Source of the DNA: Gemmatimonadota bacterium
Lineage (GTDB): Bacteria > Gemmatimonadota > Gemmatimonadetes > Longimicrobiales > Gaopeijiaceae
DNA length: 8,224 nt
NCBI GenBank assembly: GCA_018678395.1
Contig: JAHHMJ010000274.1
Span: 1-8,224, forward strand
Reading direction: 5' to 3'
Shown here: positions 1 to 5,420 of the stretch, in pieces
Position numbering within the stretch: the first letter of the stretch is position 1
How the letters are laid out: the number at the start of each line of letters is the position of its first letter
Program-made: the position numbers and the translations under genes
Notes under the pieces: generated by a model
Seen by the model: the letters and a program-made list of their open reading frames with translations, nothing else
Databases searched by the model: none
What the model was told of the DNA's origin: nothing

Positions 1-1931
1 CCGACCACCGTGTCGTAGCCCTGGGGCAGCTTCACGATGAAGTCGTGCGCGTTCGCCGCCCGAGCCGCGGCGACCACGGCCTCGGGCCTCGCCTCCGGAT
101 GGCCATAGCGGATGTTGTCCGCCACCGTCCCGAAGAAGAGGTACGGGTCCTGAAGCACCATCCCGACCTGCCGCCGGAAGTGCGCTGAGTCGAGGTCGCG
201 CACGTCGACCCCGTCCACCCGCACGCACCCGCCGGTAGCGTCGTAGAACCGCGCGATCAGGTTGACCACCGTAGTCTTCCCTCCTCCCGACGGCCCCACG
301 AGCCCGATCATCTCGCCCGGCGCCACGTCGAAGCTCACGCCCTTGAGCACCTGGCGAACGCCGTCGTAGGCGAACGTCACGTCTTCGAAGGTCACGCGCC
401 CCCCGACCGGCTCGAGCCGCACGGGACGCTCCCGGTCGACGACCTCCGGCTCGGTGTCGAGCACCTCGAACACCCGGTGCGCAGAGCTCGTGGCCCGATT
501 CATCGTCCTCGTCATTTGCCCGATCACCTCGATGGGATGGATGAACATCGTCGTGTAGAGCAGGAACGAGACGAACGTCCCCGCCGTCAGCGACACCCCC
601 TCGGCACCGGTGCCCAACAGCCTCGGGACCGCGAAGGCCCACACCAGCACGGTGGTGCCGTGGATCGCCAGCATCAGCGTGGGCCAGAAGGTGGTCCACG
701 CGTGATGAAGTCGATTCGCCTCTTCCGTCACGTCGTAGTTGCGCTCGCCGAAGCGGCCCGTCTCGTAGGCCTCCTGGCTGAACGCCTTCACGACCTTGAT
801 GCCCGGCAGGGTGTCGCCGAGCACGTCGGTCATGCCGCTCCACTTGCGCCACGTGCGCAGGAAGAGCCGCTCCATCCGGTGGCCGTGCCGGAAGATCACC
901 CAGCAGAACAGCGGCACCGGGACGACCATCACCAGGCCGAGCCTCCAATCGAGGCTCAGCAACACGGTCGACAGGCCGAGCAGCATGACACCCGACAGCG
1001 ACACGTCGACGACACCGAACGCCAGGAACTCCCACAGGCGATCGGTATCCGACGTCACACGCGTGATCAGTCCGCCCGTCTTCTTGCGGCTGAAATACCC
1101 CATCCCCATGCGCTGCAGGTGCTCGTAGACCGCCTTGCGGAGGTCCCGGGCCACGTACTCACCGACCACGCTCATCAGGCGCAGACGAACGAGGGCCGCG
1201 GCCTGGCGCACGAGGTAGACCCCCGCCATGGCGCCGACCGCCAGCCAGGCGACCGCCGCACCCTCGGCGAGCGGAATGGTCCCGTCCTGCACCGGACGCA
1301 CCACCTCGTCGATCAGGAAGCCCGCCAACCACGGCGGCACCAGGCTGACCAGCGTGATCACGGTCGCGGCGACGAAGCCCTGAACCATGCGCCGCTGGTA
1401 GGGCCGCAGGTAGTCCAATAACCGCCACAGCACCGCACGCCGATTCCCGGCCACGAGGGCCTGGGCCTCCCGCACCGGACCCGCGACCGCCCGCGCGTAC
1501 TCGACGTCGGGATCACCGGTCTGCACCGTGGCGCCCTCTGCATCCTGCTCGAGGACGAAGCGGATGTTCTCGACCGCCCGCCGCTGCCGGTGTGTGTACC
1601 GCACTTCGGCGAGTGGCGGAGCCCCGGTAGTGCCGAGCACGTGCAGCAGCGTCGCCGAGAGTCCCGGCTCCGCGCGCACGGCCTGGACCGCGTCCCGCTC
1701 GAAGACCCGCTCGACGGCGCGATCCGCCACCACCGCGACGCGCTCATCACCCAGGACGAGCCAACGCTCCACCAGATTCATCCGGTCGTCCAGGTCGACC
1801 AGCGCGTACAGCCGCACCCGTCCGCCCAGCGCCTCCCTCGCGGCGCGCTCCACACCCCGGGGCAGCCGCACCGGCTGCTCGAGATAGCGCTCGACGATCG
1901 CTCGATCGCGCCGCAGGCTTTCCTTCGACAT
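1..1931 (-). CDS. ABC exporter half-transporter with N-terminal PH-like domain (3' end cut by window edge)
   Basis: Fused membrane and ATPase exporter subunit that would work as a dimer in the inner membrane; substrate unknown. The visible 643 residues have three parts. Residues 35-128 are a soluble, strand-rich stretch (WLVLGDERVAVV near 57-68) that resembles a bacterial PH-like domain. After a linker, the transmembrane domain spans about 182-490 with six likely helices and a typical exporter intracellular-loop region (MGMGYFSRKKTGGLITRVTSD). The ATPase domain starts near 511, with A-loop Tyr522, Walker A GPSGGGKT at 546-553 and Q-loop Gln594. The signature motif, Walker B and H-loop lie beyond the edge. 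The ATG is supported by an AGGAGG ribosome site five bases upstream. A strong hairpin at 1983-2031 separates it from the upstream small ORF, so it probably has its own promoter. There is no C39 peptidase domain, so it is not a classical bacteriocin exporter. Type sure; substrate and N-domain role inferred. Confidence 0.93.
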   Translation of the reverse strand, partial: MSKESLRRDRAIVERYLEQPVRLPRGVERAAREALGGRVRLYALVDLDDRMNLVERWLVLGDERVAVVADRAVERVFERDAVQAVRAEPGLSATLLHVLGTTGAPPLAEVRYTHRQRRAVENIRFVLEQDAEGATVQTGDPDVEYARAVAGPVREAQALVAGNRRAVLWRLLDYLRPYQRRMVQGFVAATVITLVSLVPPWLAGFLIDEVVRPVQDGTIPLAEGAAVAWLAVGAMAGVYLVRQAAALVRLRLMSVVGEYVARDLRKAVYEHLQRMGMGYFSRKKTGGLITRVTSDTDRLWEFLAFGVVDVSLSGVMLLGLSTVLLSLDWRLGLVMVVPVPLFCWVIFRHGHRMERLFLRTWRKWSGMTDVLGDTLPGIKVVKAFSQEAYETGRFGERNYDVTEEANRLHHAWTTFWPTLMLAIHGTTVLVWAFAVPRLLGTGAEGVSLTAGTFVSFLLYTTMFIHPIEVIGQMTRTMNRATSSAHRVFEVLDTEPEVVDRERPVRLEPVGGRVTFEDVTFAYDGVRQVLKGVSFDVAPGEMIGLVGPSGGGKTTVVNLIARFYDATGGCVRVDGVDVRDLDSAHFRRQVGMVLQDPYLFFGTVADNIRYGHPEARPEAVVAAARAANAHDFIVKLPQGYDTVV

Positions 1932-1936
1932 CTCCC

Positions 1937-1942
1937 CCTCCT
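1937..1942 (-). promoter_or_regulatory. Strong ribosome binding site of the ABC exporter
   Basis: AGGAGG on the minus strand, five bases before the ATG at 1931. It fixes the start, so the long soluble N-terminal region is genuinely translated rather than an over-extended ORF. Confidence 0.8.
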
Positions 1943-1982
1943 CACGTGGTCGGCAATCGTCCCTTCGATCGCCTGGAAACAA

Positions 1983-2031
1983 CGAACCGGCCTTCCGGAT
2001 GCCCCGCGGAGGGGACCGGAAGGCCGGTTCG
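1983..2031 (-). terminator. Long perfect hairpin, likely intrinsic terminator of the small unit
   Basis: Sixteen-base perfect inverted repeat: 1983-1998 pairs with 2016-2031 (plus-strand left arm CGAACCGGCCTTCCGG). Inside the loop, CCCC at 2002-2005 can also pair with GGGG at 2011-2014. On the minus strand it is followed by TTGTTTCC, a modest U-rich tract; the plus-strand exit is A-rich, so the minus direction is favoured. It lies 33 bases past the stop of the 58-codon ORF and 51 bases before the exporter start, insulating the two. Confidence 0.7.
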
Positions 2032-2064
2032 GCCGATCGAAAAACGACGATGCCTACACCAGAA

Positions 2065-2241
2065 TCAGGTCTCTCCCTCCTTGAGCAGGACCCCCATGGG
2101 GATCGCGCTCACCCGGCCGTAGCCGATGCCCGCACGGGCCCCCTCGGGGGCGCCGAACGGTCCGACGTCGACGGCGGACGCACGGAGCCCCTTGCGGGGC
2201 CGCGTCCAGGCGTCGGTCTGTCGGTTGGTGAACGGATTCAT
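2065..2241 (-). CDS. Small ORF, 58 residues, unknown function
   Basis: I do not recognise this protein. It begins MNPFTNRQTDAWTRPRK and ends MGVLLKEGET. The N-terminal third is polar and basic; the middle is rich in Gly, Ala and Pro (GPFGAPEGARAGIGYGR). It has no Cys, no transmembrane helix and no signal peptide. Evidence for coding: about 52 of 58 codons end in G or C, clearly higher than the same frame upstream of the ATG, where roughly a third of third positions are A or T. It lies between two minus-strand terminators, with a structured leader upstream, so it looks like its own transcription unit. The ribosome site is weak (GAGTG seven bases before ATG). It could be a small regulatory or structural protein, a peptide precursor, or a chance ORF inside a non-coding RNA. 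Being upstream of an exporter is suggestive only, because the hairpin at 1983-2031 separates them. Confidence 0.5.
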   Translation of the reverse strand: MNPFTNRQTDAWTRPRKGLRASAVDVGPFGAPEGARAGIGYGRVSAIPMGVLLKEGET

Positions 2242-2273
2242 GGTTCGACACTCGATGGTTCTGGTCGGGTCAT

Positions 2274-2342
2274 CCGGTCGTCTCGAGACCGGTCCCTCCG
2301 AGGTGCGGGACCCTCCCGCAGGCGTTCGCGGCACGAGCCGCG
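2274..2342 (-). ncRNA. Structured leader with three tandem hairpins, candidate cis-regulatory RNA
   Basis: Three short inverted repeats follow one another just upstream of the 58-codon ORF: 2327-2342 (6-bp stem, 4-base loop), 2304-2320 (7-bp perfect stem TGCGGGA/TCCCGCA, 3-base loop) and 2274-2292 (6-bp stem CCGGTC/GACCGG, 7-base loop). A competing 6-bp stem can form between 2291-2296 and 2307-2312, and would break the middle hairpin and fray the last one. I compared it by eye with common riboswitches, tmRNA, RNase P and SRP RNA and found no conserved core. Strand is assigned from the neighbouring ORF and terminator; GC-rich DNA makes some hairpins by chance. Confidence 0.35.
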
Positions 2343-2361
2343 CACCACCTACCCGGATGTC

Positions 2362-2407
2362 GCTAGCTACATACGGAGCCCCGCACGCGCAAGTTTCTCG
2401 CGAGAAA
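2362..2407 (-). promoter_or_regulatory. Possible promoter/operator region of the small unit
   Basis: Holds a perfect 14-base palindrome, TTTCTCGCGAGAAA, at 2394-2407 and the most AT-containing patch of the gap, around 2362-2373 (minus-strand TATGTAGCTAGC). TTGCGC at 2387-2392 could serve as a -35, but its spacing to TATGTA is only 13 bases and to TAGCTA is 17, with poor -10 matches. The palindrome is shaped like a dimeric repressor site but also overlaps the tail of the preceding terminator. Confidence 0.25.
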
Positions 2408-2437
2408 GTGCCCGCGGACCTCACTTCGTCCACGGGC
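2394..2437 (-). terminator. Probable intrinsic terminator of the S9 peptidase gene
   Basis: A 10-bp stem (2428-2437 with 2410-2419, minus-strand GCCCGTGGAC and GTCCGCGGGC, one G-U pair) with an 8-base loop, starting 36 bases after the peptidase stop. It is followed on the minus strand by CACTTTCTC, a weak pyrimidine/U tract. Position and orientation fit termination of the peptidase transcript. Confidence 0.55.
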
Positions 2438-2473
2438 TCCTTCCCTTCACGGATCGATCCAGCGGCACGCCGG

Positions 2474-4513
2474 CTACGGCGCGTCCGTCACCGGCCGCCC
2501 GCGGGAGTGCATGTCGAACCACTTCCTGAGGAAGAGCTGCGTGCGCAGGAAGTTCGACGGCTTGCTCGAGGTCCCGTGCCATTCCTCGTTGAAGCGGATC
2601 ATCGCGGTCGGGACCCCCATGACCTTGAGCGCCGCGTAGTACTCCTCGGTCTGCGGCATGGGTGTGCGCAGATCGTTCACGCCGGTCATCAGCATTGTCG
2701 GCGTGGAGACGTTGCCCACGTACATCAGCGGCGAGCGCCGCAGGTGCTCACTGGGATCGTCCCACGGGAAGTTCTCGAAGTTGCGGTACCAGCCGATGCC
2801 GTCGGTCGTGCCGACGAACGAGAGCCAGTTGGTGACCGGGCAGTTGGCCGAAGCCGCGGCGAAGCGATCGGTCTGGCCGACCACCCAGGACGTGAGCACC
2901 CCGCCACCTGAGCAGCCGTAGACAAACATGTTGCTCTCGTCCACCCAGCCGCGCGCGATCACCTCGTCGACCCCGTTCATGAGGTCGTCGTAGTCCTTGC
3001 CGGGATAGGCATTCTTGATCGCGTTTCCGAAACTGCTGCCGTAGCCCGAGCTGCCACGGGGGTTGGTGTAGAGAACGATGTACCCGTTCGCCGCGTGCTC
3101 CTGCCAGCCGAAGTTGAAGCCGACGTTGTACATCCCGTGCGGCCCGCCGTGAATGGCGAGCATGAGCGGGTACTGCCGGTCGGGATCGAAGTCCGGCGGC
3201 TTCACGATCCACCCCTGGATCTGGAAGTCCTCGACGGACTCGTACCAGATCTCCTCCACCTCGCCGAACGTCACGCCGGCGAAGACGTCGTCGTTGACCC
3301 GGGTGAGCTGCTGGAAGGCGTCGGGCGCATCGAGATCGAAGGTGACCAGGTCCGCCGGCGTGTCCGGATCCGTATAGGTCGCGACGGCACGGCCGTCTTC
3401 GGTGAACGAGCCGAGGCCGAGCATGTAGTTGCCTCTCGCCACCTCGCGCACACCGCCGTCCTTCGAGACGAAGTGGACGCCGCGCGTCCCTTCGGAGCTG
3501 ACGGTCAGGTAGAGCCCGCTGCCATCGTGCGCCCACATCATCGAGTTGATCTGGCGATCGAAGCCGTCTGAGATCAGGCGGGGATTCTGGCCGTCCCGGC
3601 CCATCACGTAGACCCCGGAATTCCGGTAGGTGTCGTCGTGGAAGTCGGCGCCCCGATACGCGATGAGCGAGCCGTCCGGCGACGGCATCGGACCACTGTC
3701 CTGCCCGCGCCGCGTGGTCAGCGGCCGGATCTCACCGGTCGCCACGCGCACGGCGTAGACCTCGGACTCACGCCACGACAGTTCGGCGTCCTCGGTGCGC
3801 AGCGAACTGAAGACCAACTCCTCACCGTCGGGCGTCCACTCTCCCGTCGAGTGGTTCCAGTCGCCATCGGTAAGCTGGCGCGCGGTGCCGCCCTCCGCCG
3901 GTACGACGAAGATGTGGCGCCATGCCCCGTCCACGAAGCCGACCCGGTCCTGGCGGTAGTCGGCGCGGGTGACGACCCGCGGAGCGGCAGTCCACTCGGC
4001 ACCGTCCGGGCGGCCGGGCGGCGACACGCTGAAAGCCGGTTCCTCGTCCACGTTCATCGTGAACGACAGGTGTGTGCCGTCCGGCGACCACCGAATGCCT
4101 CCGGGCGAGCTCTCCAGCCGCGTGATCTGGCTGGTGGCGCCCTCGTCGTCCATCCAGCGCACGAAGATCTGGGTTCCCTCGGGCTCACCCTCGCGCGTGA
4201 ACGCGATGCGGGTCCCGTCCGGCGACCAGATCGGGCCCGACCCATCCACCAGGAAGCGATTCTTCGAGCCGTCCGCATTCATGATCCAGATGAACGACTC
4301 GCGCGAGTCGTTCATCTTGTCGACCCACCCTCGGGTGTAGACGATCTGGCTCCCGTCCGGCGAGATGCGCGGATTCGAGACGCTTTCGACGTCGAGATAC
4401 ATCTCGAGGTCGAGGGTCTTCGTCGGTTGCTGCGCGGCGGCGGGCAAGGCGGCCGGCAGGGTGGTGAGCACGGCGGTCGCGGCCACGAGTGCCGCGTTGC
4501 GGAGATGGGACAT
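2474..4513 (-). CDS. Secreted S9-family serine peptidase (prolyl oligopeptidase / acylaminoacyl-peptidase type)
   Basis: 679-residue exported peptidase, likely cleaving short or N-blocked peptides outside the cytoplasm. A signal peptide (MSHLRNAALVAATAVLTTLP, hydrophobic core, cleavage likely after Ala27 in PAAAQQ) opens the protein. Seven PDG-type repeats (ISPDGSQIVY, WSPDGTRIAF, WSPDGTHLSF, WTPDGEELVF, PSPDGSLIAY, WAHDGSGLYL, FTEDGRAVAT) indicate a seven-bladed beta-propeller. The C-terminal alpha/beta-hydrolase domain has HGGPHG for the oxyanion region, nucleophile Ser535 in GCSGGG, Asp614 in GVNDLRTP and His646 in EEWHGTSS, with normal family spacing, so it should be active. The chosen ATG has GGAG six bases upstream and gives a clean signal peptide; a start 39 codons earlier would add an Arg/Pro-rich head. 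The gene appears to stand alone, divergent from the cytochrome gene, with a terminator downstream. Exact substrate unknown. Confidence 0.95.
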   Translation of the reverse strand: MSHLRNAALVAATAVLTTLPAALPAAAQQPTKTLDLEMYLDVESVSNPRISPDGSQIVYTRGWVDKMNDSRESFIWIMNADGSKNRFLVDGSGPIWSPDGTRIAFTREGEPEGTQIFVRWMDDEGATSQITRLESSPGGIRWSPDGTHLSFTMNVDEEPAFSVSPPGRPDGAEWTAAPRVVTRADYRQDRVGFVDGAWRHIFVVPAEGGTARQLTDGDWNHSTGEWTPDGEELVFSSLRTEDAELSWRESEVYAVRVATGEIRPLTTRRGQDSGPMPSPDGSLIAYRGADFHDDTYRNSGVYVMGRDGQNPRLISDGFDRQINSMMWAHDGSGLYLTVSSEGTRGVHFVSKDGGVREVARGNYMLGLGSFTEDGRAVATYTDPDTPADLVTFDLDAPDAFQQLTRVNDDVFAGVTFGEVEEIWYESVEDFQIQGWIVKPPDFDPDRQYPLMLAIHGGPHGMYNVGFNFGWQEHAANGYIVLYTNPRGSSGYGSSFGNAIKNAYPGKDYDDLMNGVDEVIARGWVDESNMFVYGCSGGGVLTSWVVGQTDRFAAASANCPVTNWLSFVGTTDGIGWYRNFENFPWDDPSEHLRRSPLMYVGNVSTPTMLMTGVNDLRTPMPQTEEYYAALKVMGVPTAMIRFNEEWHGTSSKPSNFLRTQLFLRKWFDMHSRGRPVTDAP

Positions 4514-4726
4514 GGATCGCTCCAACGGTCGAGTCTCTGCACGCCCGGGACGGGCCGGGGCCGGCCGCTGCGGTGAGCGAAGATCCGCGCCGCGCGGCCA
4601 GGACATCGCGAACATACGGCCGCACGTCACCGGATCGCGAGGGGACGCGCGTCGCGACGCCCTGTACTATCATTGGGCTCGTTCGCAAGGCTCGCTGGAC
4701 ACCCCATTCGCACGACCGGACCCTTC
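4514..4726. promoter_or_regulatory. Divergent promoter region between peptidase and cytochrome genes
   Basis: This 213-base gap must supply promoters in both directions. The minus-strand gene has a clear GGAG ribosome site at 4520-4523 and a possible -10, TATGTT, at 4611-4616. The plus-strand gene has a possible -10, TACTAT, at 4665-4670 in the only AT-leaning patch. Neither has a convincing -35. A 12-base palindrome, GCGTCGCGACGC, at 4649-4660 lies just upstream of the plus-strand -10 and could be an operator, though such palindromes arise easily in this composition. Confidence 0.4.
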
Positions 4727-5395
4727 ATGAGGCTCTCGCCACGCGTCGCCGCCGCGGCGCTCACCCTCGTCGTCGCCTCCTGCGCCACCGCGGGCACCGC
4801 CGGTGACCGCATGTTCGACCACTTCACGCGCGCGTCGTCGGTGCAATCCGCGCTGATCGTCGGCGACGTGGACGGCGCCCGCCGCCCCGCCTCATGGCTC
4901 GCCGAGCACGATGCGGTCGCGACGACGGCCCCCGGCGATCGGGGATGGATCGATGCCCTGCGCACCGCTTCGGTCGAGATCCGGGACGCGACGTCGGTGG
5001 ACGAAGCGGCGGACGCCACGGGACGCCTCGCACGGAGCTGCGCCGGGTGTCATACGAGCTCCAATGCCGGGCCTCGTTTCCGCCCGGCTGGCGAGCCGCC
5101 GGAGGGCGACGACCGGTCGAGCCACATGACCCGTAACCTCTGGGCGATGGATCGTATGTGGGAGGGGCTGATCGGCGCGTCGAGCGACACGTGGGAGGCC
5201 GGAGCGCGCGCCATCGCCGACGAGGAGCCGGAGAGCTTCTCGGGCGGCAGCGCCGTGGCCGCGCTCGCTCGCGCCATCCACGAGCAGGCGACCCGTGCCG
5301 AACGCACCCCGACCGGAAACCGCGCCGAGGTGTACGCCGATCTTCTCAAGACCTGCGCCGGATGCCACACTCTCGTGGGAGCCGGAGCCGACTGA
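4727..5395 (+). CDS. Diheme cytochrome c'-like lipoprotein
   Basis: 222-residue electron-carrying or heme-sensing lipoprotein. The start MRLSPRVAAAALTLVVASC gives a lipobox (VASC, lipidated Cys19), which an upstream TTG start at 4673 would spoil; no good ribosome site is visible. Two CAGCH heme motifs lie at residues 105-109 and 210-214, each at the end of a roughly 90-residue, mostly helical, Ala-rich segment. This is the placement typical of class II cytochromes (c' / c556), where the heme motif ends a four-helix bundle. The halves look like a tandem duplication: SALIVGDVDGARRPASWLAE matches EGLIGASSDTWEAGARAIAD, and both end in a CAGCHT block. His32 and His133, or nearby Met29 and Met134, are possible sixth ligands near the start of each domain. 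It is followed 25 bases later by the beta-lactamase-fold gene, so the two probably form an operon. Redox partner unknown. Confidence 0.85.
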   Translation: MRLSPRVAAAALTLVVASCATAGTAGDRMFDHFTRASSVQSALIVGDVDGARRPASWLAEHDAVATTAPGDRGWIDALRTASVEIRDATSVDEAADATGRLARSCAGCHTSSNAGPRFRPAGEPPEGDDRSSHMTRNLWAMDRMWEGLIGASSDTWEAGARAIADEEPESFSGGSAVAALARAIHEQATRAERTPTGNRAEVYADLLKTCAGCHTLVGAGAD

Positions 5396-5410
5396 GCACC
5401 ACGGAACACC

Positions 5411-5414
5411 AGGA
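5411..5414 (+). promoter_or_regulatory. Ribosome binding site deciding the start of the beta-lactamase-fold gene
   Basis: AGGA six bases before the ATG at 5421. It supports this start over an in-frame upstream start at 5295, which would overlap the cytochrome gene by 101 bases and bury the signal peptide. Confidence 0.6.
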
Positions 5415-5420
5415 ATCGGG

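Noticed and set aside
477..1421. Long plus-strand ORF (314 codons) opposite the ABC exporter
   Set aside because: Its product is rich in His, Arg, Gln and Pro, the usual look of an antisense reading of a GC-rich gene; the minus strand gives an unmistakable exporter.
2065..2241. Lasso-peptide precursor reading of the small ORF (Gly27 with Glu33 seven residues on)
   Set aside because: The Thr expected two residues before the core is absent, the core would be 32 residues long, no leader motif is seen, and no maturation genes are in the window.
2242..2270. GGTTCGA on the plus strand, reminiscent of a tRNA or tmRNA T-arm
   Set aside because: The flanking five bases do not pair into a T-stem and no acceptor or anticodon arms can be drawn around it.
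2065..2433. Longer 122-codon version of the small ORF, from a GTG start
   Set aside because: Third positions upstream of the ATG at 2241 are much less G/C-biased, and the extension would run through the palindrome, candidate promoter patch and three hairpins.
2126..2911. Plus-strand ORF (261 codons) spanning the gap and the peptidase 3' end
   Set aside because: It crosses both minus-strand hairpin features and a real gene; composition is that of a shadow frame.
3638..4576. Plus-strand ORF (312 codons) opposite the S9 peptidase
   Set aside because: Low-complexity Arg/Pro/His translation with no motif, and the opposite strand encodes the propeller repeats and signal peptide of a clear peptidase.
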